DNA of 64,000 nucleotides from Owenia fusiformis (GCA_903813345.2 CAIIXF020000008.1:10133278-10197277); one strand, 5' to 3'. Counted from the stretch's first letter, positions 48,339 through 60,103 are shown. A program made the numbers and translations. Notes: generated by a model not told the origin, from the letters alone.

Positions 48339-49687
48339 CTAATATATGTATACATGGCGTTTCATATGTATACATCCCCCATAAACTCATACATGTCATA
48401 TTATAACACCATCATGTTAAATATCATTTTGCTCCTTATGGAAAGTTACATAGGATTGCAAAGTTTCAGAATCCAGCGGTATCCCTGGAAAAAGAAATGC
48501 CATATCAAAGAATGTGGGTACGGGTTATTTCGAGGGGTATTTCTGGTCAGTTTGAGGGCAATTTTAAGGGTAAATTGAGTTTCTGTATTTCAAATTTCTA
48601 GCAGTTGTCATCATGGCAGAGTTCAGTGCACATGAGTGTGACAGTTATGCGCATATGTATAGATAGGATTCTTGCAGTGGCTTATGGAGAGGCCAGGGAC
48701 CCTGGTGCGACCTCTTTCATTAAAAATGGATATGAGAAAAAGTGCACAGATTACCGGCCTGAGTTCCTTAGTCTCCCACACACACCCTTTAAAATAGGGG
48801 GTATTTTAATGGGTAAATCAATTATTTCTGCTTAAATTTTATTTTATTATTTATTATTATGAACTATTATGAACTACAGTCATCTATATTGGTCTAAAAT
48901 GAAAGAAAACTATCAATACTATGCACGGGTTTAAGGTGTGGAAAGTAAATTAAAAAGTATAGATGATGGTTTATCTGAAAATATTACGAAACAAAATCAT
49001 ATGGAAATACGTTTTATTTTTTTTCTCAAAAAGTGATAAAGCTATGAACATAGGGTTACTGCAGTCTCTCAACAGCATAATTGTACATATTCAGGAATAT
49101 TTTTAAGCCCAAATCATGAATAACACAAAAGTTACGGAAGTTAACTTAAGCACCCCCTTCAAAATAGGGGTCGTTTTAAGGGGTCAATCAACTATTTCTC
49201 CATAAATTATTATTTTCACACATTGAAAAAAATTTTAATGCATAATTTAATGTACCATTGATCAATTTAAGCTATTTGAGATGTCTTAATGTTTCAGTTA
49301 TAAAAATTATAAATAGTTTTAAATTTGGGGGCAAATTGTAGGGGGCGCCACCTATAGGACCAATTTTCACATTCGTTGCCGGGGCTAGAACCGAGAACCC
49401 AAGCTCAAAATAAGCCCAAGACCTTGCTGTACATGAAACCAGTGAGAAACTTAGGGGACAAACTTATTTTTTAAAATTTGCTCAGCTGCTGACCTATATT
49501 TAGCACGATTGAACCTTGTTCAATGTTCTTTCATTCCACTACGTTTCATTGGTATTATGGCCATTTTACGAAACATGCTCAAATTGCCAGTCTTGTCTTT
49601 GGAGGCAAACGATTGTGACTACACGCTCACATATATCTTGTGTAATAGCTCTCATTTCCCTCTCATCTTCCTTCTAATCTCTAATTA

Positions 49688-51529
49688 TCCCATCGAACGA
49701 AGTTCGAGGGGGATATAAAAAAGCCGTCCGTCTGTCCGTTCGTCCGTTCTTCCGTCCATCCGTTCGTGTGTCCGGGCAATAACTCAAATACCGGTTGACG
49801 GATTTCATTCAAATTTTATAGGCTTATGCCTTATGGGTGTAGGACCTCTGCTCGAGAAGGAATTTTTAATATGGCCACTTAATTCAAAATGGGGGCCATT
49901 TTTCGGAAAAAATATAATCTTTAATAACTTAAATACTAGTGGATGGATTTGGTTCAAATTCTATATGCTATTGCCTGGGTACAATGGAGCCTTGCTCAAG
50001 AAGACATTTTCAAGATGGCCACCAAATTTTAAAATGGCGGCCATTTTTCGTAAAAAAACGTTATCTTTGATAACTCAAATACCATTGAATGGATTTGGTT
50101 TAAATTTTAGATGCTGATGCCTAGGGACATAGGAGCTCTGTTCGAGAAAGGATTTTCAAGATGGCAGCTAACTTTCAAAATGGCGGCCATTTTTCGTAAA
50201 AAACATTATCTTTGATAACTCAATTACCATTGAATGGATTTGGTTCAAATTTTACATGATGATGCCTAGGGACACAGGAGCTCTGCTCGAGAAGGGATTT
50301 TCAAGGTGGTAGCTAAATTTCAAAATGGCCACGATTTTTCATAAAAGAACATAACCTTTGATAACTCAAATACCGAATGACGGATTTGGTTCAAATTCTA
50401 TATGCTGATGCCTAGAGACAAAGAAGTTCTGCTCAAAAATAAATTTTCAAGATGGCCACTGAATTTCAAAATGGCCGCCATTTTTAAAAAAACGTAATAA
50501 ATGATAACTCAAATACCAGTGGATGGATTCGGTTCCAATTTTATATGCTGATGTTTATGGCCTAGTCACATAGCCTGGCCAATGTCCGGCATCGGTAGAG
50601 CTCGGTGGATTTTTTTGGTGCCACCGAGCTCTCCTCATCGGAAGCAGAGCTCGGTGACGTGAACGGACTCCGTCCGGACATCTTCAGGCGACCGACCGAA
50701 CACCGGCCGGTGACCGTACGGAGTCTGTCTCAAAATGGTAGTTTTTTTCTGCCGATGTGGCAGCAACTACCGGCCGGAGGTCGGCCGGACATCGGAAGGA
50801 ATACGGCCGGTACCCGAGCAGGTAATAGGACACCGTTCGATCGCCGGCCGGGTTGTTAACGGGCTTTGAACAGTGACTGGCCGATGCTCTGTCCCACATC
50901 GGAGCTCGGCCGCTGTCCGTTAAAAAACCTCGTCTTCTGGTTGTCTCAGATGCACGGGACACCGGCTGATACTCGGCCGTGCACCGGCCGACGTGTTTTC
51001 CGATGTGGTTACGATGGGGCTGCGATGACATGATGAGGGAGCTCGGTGAGAGCCCGGTGAAATTTAACTCTGAAGTTAAAATTTCACCGAGCTACCAATG
51101 ATGCGGTTTTAAGCAACAAACGCCACGGATGTCCGGCCGGTGTCTGGCCGGTGTTCGGCCGAGTTCGGTGAAAATTGCATCGCTGGCTCATCGTAACCTC
51201 ATCGGCTGGGCTATGTGACTAGGCCATTAGGGAAAAAGGAGATCTGCTTCAGAAGAAATTTCAAAGGCATTAGCTGAATTTCAAAATGGCTGCCATTTTT
51301 CATTAAAAAAAGTAATCTTTGATAACCCAAATACCATTGGACGGACATTCTCTGCTATTAAAAGAAGAAATCTAAAGATGACAGCTGAATTTCAAAATGG
51401 CAACCATGTTTCATAAAAACATAATCTTTGATAATTCAAATACCAGTGGATGAATTTGGCTCAAATTTTTTATCAAAACATGTTTTGTTCGGTGGGATTT
51501 GCTACTCCGTGGAGTTGCTATTTTTCTAG
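49688..51529 (+). mobile_element. Non-autonomous Helitron-like element 1 (interrupted)
   Basis: It starts A|TC with TCCCATCGAACGAAGTTCG and a GTCC-rich tract. It continues as repeated units of about 145 bp (TTTGATAACTCAAATACCA, GGATGGATTTGGTTCAAATT, TTCAAAATGGCGGCCATTTT). It ends with GTTCGGTGGGATTTGCTA, a hairpin ACTCC-GT-GGAGT (51504-51515) and CTAG|T. TC start, 3' hairpin about 10 nt before a CTRR end, and insertion between A and T are Helitron traits. The GTTCG(G)TGGG near the end is nearly the complement of the start. There is no Rep/helicase. A Harbinger-like MITE interrupts it at 50558-51226. Confidence 0.7.
50558..51226. mobile_element. GC-rich Harbinger-like MITE, copy 2 (TTA TSD)
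   Basis: This 669-bp element is nearly identical to 5546-6218 and in the same orientation. Its own duplication TTA lies at 50555-50557 and 51227-51229. Relative to copy 1 it lacks about 15 bp in the CGGCCGGAGCTCGGT region and has an extra 11-bp GGCCGGTGTCT-type unit near the 3' end, plus scattered substitutions. It is inserted in the tandem units of the Helitron-like element, so it is the younger of the two. Confidence 0.9.
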
Positions 51530-54352
51530 TTTCAACTCTCTGATGCTTCTATGGTTGTTAATACATGTGTATACATAATCTTTGAAATAGTCCTAAAAGT
51601 AAAATTCTGGGGATTCATATTAGGTGATTTTGGTATGTTGGCATTTGGAGCATGTTTTGTAAAATGGCCAAAAAATTGTTACCATAAAAAATAGACAATG
51701 AAACTTAGTAGAATGAAAGAACATGGAACAAGGTTTAATTGTGTTAAATATAACCTATACCCATACTGGATAACTGAGTTATTAAGATTTGTCTGGGTTA
51801 CCTTTTTTGGCTCACCCTGTACCTTTCCCATATGTTTGGCTAAGCTTCATGAAAATCACACAATCTTTGAATGGCACATCAGGATTATAATTACTGGGAT
51901 TAGCCCCTAGTCCTTCATATCATCTCATTTAAACATTTCCAAAAGTGAAAAATATTATTTGAATAAGCAATCAAGATTTGGTTGTTAGCAGAAACATCAG
52001 ACTCATCAGACTCATTTTCACACTGGCTTTTGTACAATTCATGAAGCAAAATTAGGTAATTCAATAATATACCAAAAAATCAAAAAACAACTTGGCGATC
52101 TGAAGATCCTTGATATCCTGTTTGGAAGACTATCTATTTCCTGGGGTATCGATCTATTTGGCACCAGTCTTTTGAGAAGAAATTTCGAAAACAACTTTCT
52201 GCTCAGCCTTGTTATTTGCTACGTGTGTGTAATCACAATGAAATGCCAGATGAATGCCCTGTGTATTTGTTACCAGTGCACTTAGGTTTCAATAATATTA
52301 CTTAGTGTCGGGTCATCCTAACCTGTACTTAGCGTTCCACGTGGTTCTGTTATGATACATATCAATAAATTCATATTTTTCTTATTTGTTTTGAGATTTT
52401 TTAAACATGATTTAGAATATTTCTTGATAGACAAATAGCACTTGGAGTCGGAGATGGCAAGGTATGGATTTGTGCCTTTGTTATGTAAATACATCACTGA
52501 ATAGATTTTTTATATAGATTCTTTTCTGGTTTTGGGTCACGTCAGCTCTCCTTTGAATTTCTTGAACTTTCATCAGCCTTGGTTTTTTTATCGATGTACC
52601 TAAAAAAAGGTATTATATTGTCGCCAGCTTGGCAAACAGTGGGTTGCAGCATTTCACTTTCTTGTCTGTGCTTCATGGATTGATTTGAAATTTTACAGGT
52701 TTTTCTTGGTATAAAAATTGAGAACTAATTAGATACTGGTAGATAAATTTAAAGCAGGCCATTTTGATATGATATCAATCACCATGTGCCTTGCTTTAGG
52801 CCTGTAGCCAGGGATTTGGAAGTCTATTTGAACCATGCCAAAAGGATGAAATATATGTTTTGAGATAATTTGATCAAAAACTTGAAATTAGGGTTAGCTA
52901 CTAAGCACCCCTAATTTGAGAAAACAATGATCTTCCAGAAGAAATTTTAGAATCCATAAGAAAATTCCCTACGGTAACATTTGGGTTTAGCACCCTTCTT
53001 TAGAAAATGGATCCTCCAGGAGAAAATTCTAACAGGTATAATTCAGTTAAGCATCCTTTTGAGAAAGATAGATGTTCTTCAAGAAAATTCTTGAGATTGA
53101 TCTTTGTAAATTGTTTACTCCCATTATTCTAGAAAGTTCTGTATTTTTCAAATAGAAGACCACACTCAAGAAGGAAACAACATTGTTATGATGATATATT
53201 ACATGTACATAATTCTCCATGTTAAAGTTCAGTGAACTTAGGAATATAGAGCATTCTAAAGAGCATTCACTACTAATGACCTGTCCAAGTCATAAAGAGG
53301 AGGCTGTATCAATTTGTAGCTTAGGAAGTAGGGTAATTGAGCAATGAAATAGCCTTATTCTGTTCTTAATTAAGAATTCTAATAGTTAGGGGAAAATAGT
53401 ATGAGAGCGCAAGGGGTGACATTTAAAAATACAAACTAAAGGAATATGGGTTGGTATGAGATGATGAATTGAGTCAAATCATATAGAATACAGTATAGGG
53501 AAGGCTTGTTATTTTTTATAAGGGTTTTGACCTTGGTCATTTATAAATATACACATATCCCATGCCATAACTGGGTCAGTGTGAGTAGGCTCCCAATGGG
53601 CCATGTGTGACGTCATTTTGTTTCAGATTTCTATTTTGCTAAATCTGTTTGTTTCGCATTCTTTGATTGAACTTTGCAAAAAGTTGGTCAAGATTCTACA
53701 ATGTAAACTCACACAATGAGTCCATGATTATAGGCAATTCTATTGATCTTTAATTTATCTCATACTAAGATCATGAGTAATATTCGTCCATGATATATTC
53801 ATATTTTTTAAAACTTAACAACAAAAATATGACAAAAAATCATGAAAGTCAAAAATAGTTTTCAAAAAGTATACAAAATACCTTGAGGTATACTGAAGTC
53901 ACACCATCATGAACTTTGAACGTTGAACTGAATAGCCTGCTTATGTATGTGAAAAAAATTAAATTCACAATCAAATTCAAATAAGGAGTTTCATATGGTT
54001 TACATATTATTTGAAAGAAACCATTAAAGGGGTCTCATACTGGATAATATAAGGTAATAATAAGTACATGTAGTATTTAACTATTCAACTCATTGGTTGT
54101 AGATAGATCAAATTAAATATTCTACTTAATCCTTTTTCTTTGAGTATGATTATGTTTTCTACTGGTGTCATCTTTTTCAACTAGTGTCATCCGTTTGTTG
54201 TGTCATCCTTTCTTCCAGTCACATTCTAGGCACTTTTAGACAGATACATGAAAGTCTGCATGATGCTGATGGTTTCATATATTGTGAAATAACATTTTAT
54301 AATTACATATTTAGAATTCAGGTTCAAGTTTTGTCAACTTTTAAGGTATCTG

Positions 54353-54425
54353 GTTAATCATTAATTTGGGGCTATAAAAAGGTGGTTGCCTTTAATCATT
54401 AATTTGAGGCTATAAAGGGGTGGTA
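54353..54425. repeat. 38-bp tandem duplication
   Basis: TTAATCATTAATTTG(G/A)GGCT then ATAAA..GGTGGT is present twice in succession. Confidence 0.8.
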
Positions 54426-54545
54426 GTGGTTAACTCATGAAACACCAAGATGTTAAATGGCTGTGTGTAAGGCTTATGGAGAAACAAAATCAATTTATCA
54501 TATAAACATCTTGATGTTTGAATGGCGGTACTCAATGATTATAAA

Positions 54546-54722
54546 AAACCTGTGTATATTGAACATTTTCTGCCAAGAAAAAACCTTCTTTATTGGTAGG
54601 TGTTCACTACAAAGTGGGCAATTTATACAGAAGTCATTATATTATGTGTGGAGGAAGGGTGTGTACTATAGGCAGGATGGTGTTCACTAGATGGAGGTGT
54701 TCACTAAGACAGGTTTTACTGT
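54546..54722 (+). repeat. Dispersed 'AAACCTG' family copy
   Basis: It begins AAACCTGTGTATATTGAACA and ends GTTCACTAAGACAGGTTTTA then CTG. Its ends are short inverted repeats. It is homologous to 27169-27336 and, inverted, 57154-57322. Confidence 0.7.
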
Positions 54723-56313
54723 AATAGCTTAATTTAGTTTGGTTGAGTTTATTCATCACTCAAACTTGGTATATGAATAATATATAATGATTAACAATTT
54801 TACAATGACAGTTGTAGATGACACCTCAAAACACATCATATAATATAATATAAAACATTAACATGTGCAATATATTTTAATTGAAACTAAGGAATCATTT
54901 TTAAGTTATTTATTTGCTTCATTAACAATAGCTTTACTATAGTAACTTTGTATTTGTTGTTTCCATAAAACAATATTGCAGTATAATGTCTCATTATTTT
55001 AAATGAATGTGTTCAAAGCCCTGTAACCAAACACTATTATGATATCTCATAAACACCTAGATATGTGGTGAAGAATTATGGAGTCAAAGTGCACCTGATA
55101 TTTATATTTAACTAGAAAACACAATTTCTTTCAATTGTCATATCATCCTGAATGAATGTCTTAGATATTTATGAACCTTCAGAGGCCTCAAATTGAAATC
55201 GATAGTAGTACTAGTCATAAAGCTTGTTGATATAAGTGTCCTAGATGTAGACTAAGCCAATAATTGGAACAGTTGTACTTACGGTCTGTTTTAACCTTCA
55301 CTAGGAACTTTGTACTGAAGCAGAGAATCAAAACACACATTTGTAAGTCTGAAGAACGGCACAGTCCATCTTTCAGTGAATGAAATAGTCATACAACACA
55401 AGATATTATGTTATGAAGGTCAGTATAACTGATGATGATAGTTGACTTGATGAAGAGGTCATTGTTAGTCATTGTTATTGTTAACTGCAAAACAGCATAG
55501 GATAAACACTGAGTGCTTTTCAAATTATCACACACATTTACTGGATTATTAGTGTGGAATAATACAAGATAAAATAGGATTGTAACCCAGGGAGGATGTA
55601 AGAGAGGCACAGGTATGTATAAGATGGAAACAAGTGTAACAACACATGCTACATCAGTAGTGTTAGCCTGTGACCTTTAAAACTGATGAAGGGCAAGCAA
55701 AATCAAATAACTTCTATAGTGATATCAGGAAATTGTTTATACTGATCGCTTACTCATATCAAAGACACAAGGTCATACAAAAGTCATAAAAAATATTAAT
55801 GCATATTTATAAGAAAAAGTTCCATATTTTGAGTTTTTTAAATCGTGATGTATAAGTGACGCAGTAGTGATATCCTGTATGTCATTAGTTTTACAGACAT
55901 GTCCTTGAGGGGACAACATTTAAATATTAGAAATGAGCATCTATGATTGTGTTTGACACTGATTATTAGTGCAAATAATAGTGATATGATAATGATAGGC
56001 CGTATATACACATATTAGACCCTGTATTTACTACAGTATATATTTGCATTTATATAGTCTAGTCTCATTGAAAGATAATAAGGTGAATATGTATGTATAA
56101 AAGGACAAGTTAACCTTTCTTCAAGGCCCTTTCAAGGATGGTTGTGAATAATTGTGTTTTAGTCTGTTTGTTACAAAGATTGTTTGGTATGTCATGGTTG
56201 GCCTTATGTTAGTCTGCTATCATTATTAATACTTGATGAAGTAATAATCATGTTTATAATTGTATGATCCAAATAAAAATGACATTGGGAGAAAAAGGTC
56301 AAACTGAAGGCGT

Positions 56314-56448
56314 TTATTTTGATTCCTCCATATCCTCTTCAAGGGAGGCGGCTCTCTGGTTGATGTTGAAGGTGTTCCCTATGACCCCTGTGATCTGTCT
56401 CAAGCTCAAGGGAGAAGCCTCTCTTGGTTGCTGCTTGGATGCTGTCAT
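56314..56448 (-). CDS. Candidate short coding exon, unidentified
   Basis: The minus strand reads an ATG-started frame of 44 codons: MTASKQQPREASPLSLRQIT, then GVIGNTFNINQRAASLEEDM, EESK and TAA. The segment is richer in G+C than its flanks, and the residue mix (polar head, amphipathic middle, acidic tail) looks protein-like. It resembles a C-terminal exon ending in an AAAATAAA string that could double as a polyadenylation-type signal. Splice acceptor quality upstream is poor, and a dispersed-repeat fragment lies immediately next to it. I recognise no family. It could be a nested gene, a retro-copy fragment or chance. Confidence 0.25.
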   Translation of the reverse strand: MTASKQQPREASPLSLRQITGVIGNTFNINQRAASLEEDMEESK

Positions 56449-57153
56449 CTTTTCATGCTACCACCAAAAAGTGGTGACATATTGTTGGATGTTAAATACA
56501 CCATGGGGTCTCTTGAACAGCCCATACTCATAGATACACCTATTCTTGGGGTGGCAACTCTTCAACATTTATAGTTCAGTACCTGTGAGCCCATTGTCTC
56601 CCAAAGGTGGAAATAGCTGTGTGTGTTAAGACTACTTCATAGGGCAGAGATGATGTCATGATGATGATGTAAGCTACAAACATGAATTGCATGAAAAAAA
56701 TCATGTACCAGAGTATGTCATGTAAGCCACACTACATTAGCTCACAATGATAAACAACTTAGACTAGAGGCCCTTACAAATTTATTATGTGTTTGGGAAT
56801 ATTGTCAAGATAATGATTAATCTATACATCAACTAAAATGATCCTGATGATGTTATCCATGTTTGAAACAAAGCAGCATTGCTTTGGAAAAGATGAAGTC
56901 AATAATTCACCTTTTCCTGTGTTGTTTTCACATTGATGTTTTATCTCTCTAATTTTGTTGTTACTTTCCATATGTTTTCTGATGTGCTTTCACTTGAAAA
57001 GTAATTTAGACTATTAATATGATGCAATCAGTATTGAATTTCTACATTTTTTGTACATCAAAGACTGGAAGCTGATGAATTGCTTTCTGATGCATTCAGA
57101 AATTCAATCAAAATTTGATGTTTACCTCAGAAAATTGCAGATTCATCAGTGTA

Positions 57154-57322
57154 CAGTAAAATCTGTCTTAGTTAACACTTCTCTTTAATGAACACCTGTC
57201 TCTGCACATACTCTATTGACTTTTATATATAATATAAATTACCCTCTCTGGAATGAAGGCCCATCAACACTGAACGTTTTTTCTTGGCAAAAAATGTTCA
57301 ATATACACAGGTTTTACTGTAT
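57154..57322 (-). repeat. Dispersed 'AAACCTG' family, inverted copy
   Basis: On + it starts CAGTAAAATCTGTCTTAGTT and ends ACACAGGTTTTACTGTA. The order of internal motifs (GAACACCTGTCTCTGCACAT, AATTACCCTCTCTGGA) is the reverse complement of 54546-54722. Confidence 0.7.
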
Positions 57323-58167
57323 TGCAAATCGTGACAACACATAACAAATTAATAATCAACCTCTAATTATACATTTACAAGGGTTACACTAATAGCAGAT
57401 TAGAACATAAAACCTGTGAGACTTCGGGTTGTTAGTTTTCGAGTGAGTTATTTGAGCCCTTGAAAGTGTTCAGGTAACGGAGGTGTTCATTGTACAGAGG
57501 TGTCCATTGTCCAGATATGTTCATCGAACAGATGTGTACAAGTTAAAAGGCTTCCCTTTATATTTTTGTGCTTACTTTAGTCAATCAGCGCTCCTTGCAC
57601 TTTTATGAATATGTTCAAAACAAGTTTCTTCCAATATATTGACTTCTGAATGAAAGGCAATAAACTTGAAATTTAAGTATAAACAGGGTCTAGAATTTCT
57701 TGCTGAAAGTTTCTTGTTATTTGAGAAATAAAGATTTATTGATAAAATTGCAGTTTATGAACATCAGACAACATTTAAACAAACATAGTTTAACATCTCA
57801 GTGTATAAGGTTACCTATGTAGATATATCTATTGTAGATTTTATTTATTTCTCACCAAATGTTTTCATTGTAGTAGCCCGGACAGAAGGAAATAACTGCA
57901 TCGTAAGATATGAAGGGTGTTCCACCAGAACCCATTCTACCAATGCCTAACACTCAATTTTATAATTCTATTCACTACAATGTCCTTGGGTATAATCTGT
58001 TTAAACCTGATTATTAACCGGGTTTAAGTGTAAGGACACAGAATTTTTAAGTGTTCTATGATTGGATTTGATATAAAAAACTCCCCTGACACAAAAATTA
58101 AAATTGCACTGTTTATCATGTTTACAATCAACTCTAATTTCACACACAAAGAAAAGCTGCATTTTTA

Positions 58168-58307
58168 TGCTATCACCACAAGCGTGACATATTGTTATAG
58201 TCCCCAACTTTTTGTGTTGGCAGTTAGTATTTGGTAGTCAGTGTTTGGCAATTGGTGTTCACTCTCTATAACAAATGGCAGGTGGTGACATTTTGTATGT
58301 TAAAACC
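58168..58307 (+). repeat. Dispersed 'GGTGGTGACATTTTGCATG' family copy
   Basis: It begins GCTATCACCACAAGCGTGAC, passes TTGTTATAGTCCCCAACTTT, and ends GGCAGGTGGTGACATTTTG then a TAAAACCTTG tail. Confidence 0.65.
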
Positions 58308-59178
58308 TTGTATATAAATCTACTTTTATACAGTATCACATAACAGAACCCAGAACAATCCTTTTATTATTGGGATTTAATCAAGCCTCCAATTATTTAA
58401 AAACCTTGTAATAAAAGATTTGTATAACATTTCTGCAAGGCTGCTTTCTTATATTGGGACTCTCTTTTAAACGTCTTATCCATTCTTTAAAAAATATTAT
58501 AAAGCATGTCTTTTGTCTCTGAACTATGATTTTCATTGATTTGTCCATAAACTAGTACAAGTCATCAAAATAAATTCACTGGATTGATACAGTTCTAAAC
58601 TATATTCTAATACCCTATGGATTGCATGATACTGTGTCATGACATCTAAAGGTACTTCTATACTTTCACAATTTTTTAAAAATTTCATTTAAAGATCTGA
58701 TTATAGCACAATTGAATAGAAAATAAGATTGCAGGAAAAAATATGTTCTCCAGTAAAAAAAATCAGTATTGGCAGATTTCACCTTTATTTGACTCCTTAG
58801 GATCCTAAAAGTTATTTTTGAAAGTACCTATAAACAAGGTCAGACTGAACTATTTCCATTAATGTTTGATTGATTTGGTACAAACAGTTCAAATCTGACA
58901 GCTGACAATGCAATGTTATTTAATCATTGTGTATTTGTTTTATTCCCGGGATGCAAGTATCCTTTTAGAATTCATTTGACTGAAGTTTCTAAAAATATAA
59001 CTATATACTCCAATTTTTTTTAGTTTTTAGCTTCTTAAAAGGATTTAAGTTAAGAGAAACCTTTATTTATAACATGGCTATTATGATGGCCACTGGCTGG
59101 TAGTGGAGGCAATGCCTTAGTCACATTTGATCGACAGCAACCGTACAGCGGCCGGAGCTGTTCCGTTCGGAAGGTATA

Positions 59179-59316
59179 CTGTATAAGTGGTAATTTTGCC
59201 TAATCATTTAATTTGCCTATTGCCTAATTTTTAACAGGCTCGGAAATTAAAATTAGGAAATTTAAATATTTCACCATTCGGCAAATAACCACTCGGATTA
59301 AATACCACTTATACAG
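59179..59316. mobile_element. 138-bp TIR mini-element (TA TSD)
   Basis: The ends CTGTATAAGTGGTA and TACCACTTATACAG are flanked by TA. The interior is AT-rich. It is a small MITE, probably of the TA-duplicating (Tc1/mariner) type. About 60 bp upstream, TAGTCACAT plus GGCCGGAGCTGTTCCG (59118-59168) looks like an eroded end of the GC-rich Harbinger-like family. Confidence 0.75.
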
Positions 59317-59992
59317 TATCTATTGTTCCATTAAGTTCCAAAGTTTTTTCATTCCATATCATCGATAGTATAAGGGTTCATCAATTGACATCAACTCGAT
59401 TATTGACTTCTAGTAAAAGAGGTCAAGGTCACATTGATATACTATATCTAGTAATTGCTACATTCTAACATATTCCATTATAGTTTAAATATTCATCTTG
59501 TATAGTAGTCATGCTCCTTTACAAAAGTTAGTTGGAACTTGAATACAGGTTAGGTGCATAGGGCATACATTTTGAAATTCATAAAATGCATTGGAGAGAA
59601 TACTCATGTGATATGCAAGAATTTATGATATGAACTTAAAGTATGCTACTATATATACATATTTTAATAAATGTGAAGTTTCCACTTGTGGATATCATAT
59701 TTAGGATACATATCCACGTATGATACTATTGAAGGGCTTTAGGATCATTTAGGAGGTAGGAACGATGCAATTACTGTTTTTGATTAGATTCAATTTTGTG
59801 ATTTCTTAGGTGTAGCCTCACAGGACTTCTCCAGTCGAGAGACATATTCACCTGTTTTAATCAAACGTTTGGACCATACATGTACATATAACTAAACTTC
59901 ATTTTCAGCCTGTTCTTTTTTGATTTCCCTTATTGAGGAAAAGTTCTATCGAAAAACTCCTGAAATTAAAGAAAATGTATTATGTTTTGCAG

Positions 59993-60103
59993 GTGTAAGA
60001 CTAGACCGTGTCCGTGGAGGTCGCCAAAAGTACCGCCGCTGTGACCCTACAACTATCATGATGCATCAGAACCAAGCTAAGAAACCATGTTTTGAATTTA
60101 AAG
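59993..60103 (+). CDS. ERR: ERR, exon for DNA-binding extension and hinge
   Basis: This 111-nt exon follows a TTTTGCAG acceptor and ends at AAAG|GTAAGA, phase 1 at both ends. After the split Gly it reads VRLDRVRGGRQKYRR, the carboxy-terminal extension (T/A box) that contacts the minor groove and lets ERRs bind an extended half-site. The hinge follows, CDPTTIMMHQNQAKKPCFEF. The RLDRVRGGRQKY block is nearly invariant in ERRs. The hinge is divergent from vertebrate copies, which have a short proline/asparagine-rich stretch ending AKKPY. The upstream open frame runs on into intron sequence, but the acceptor and homology fix the start. Confidence 0.95.

Larger units (their letters stand above)
44170..49498. 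repeat. Giant inverted repeat, arms about 710 bp
   Basis: 44170-44875 is repeated as its reverse complement at about 48785-49498 with high identity and only small gaps. The outer ends are TATAGGTCAGCAGCTGAGCA and its complement. Landmarks in both arms are GGTGGCGCCCCCTAC or its complement, AACGACCCC(T)ATTTT and GGGCTTAAAAATATTCCTG. The left side also has a diverged second unit (about 44810-44960) repeating about 44445-44590 at a period near 365 bp. The arms enclose about 3.9 kb with two other TIR elements. It is either one composite element with very long TIRs or two opposed insertions of the same repeat. No target duplication is obvious, and no transposase is encoded. Confidence 0.85.
42029..59992 (+). 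other. ERR intron, 17,964 bp, transposon-rich
   Basis: It starts GTGAGT and ends TTTTGCAG, phase 1. It is occupied by a satellite, a giant inverted repeat, several TIR elements and a Helitron-like element, listed separately. The stretches 43727-44169, 51530-54352, 54723-56313, 57323-58167 and 58308-59178 hold nothing I can name beyond AT-rich sequence, apart from a single CACCCTG|TA end at 51819 and degenerate AGAAAATTC-type repeats at about 52920-53100. Confidence 0.85.

Noticed and set aside
48605-48835. 76-codon frame with moderately protein-like middle
   Set aside because: The end of the frame runs into the right arm of the inverted repeat, there is no homology that I recognise, and composition changes along it.
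51790-51819. Sequence ending GGCTCACCCTG|TA, like the right end of a mariner-type element (similar lone end at 60292)
   Set aside because: No matching left TIR was found within reach, so an element cannot be delimited.
59920-59992. In-frame extension of the ERR hinge exon upstream of 59993
   Set aside because: A canonical TTTTGCAG acceptor and the conserved Gly-Val-Arg-Leu junction fix the exon start. The upstream residues match no ERR.
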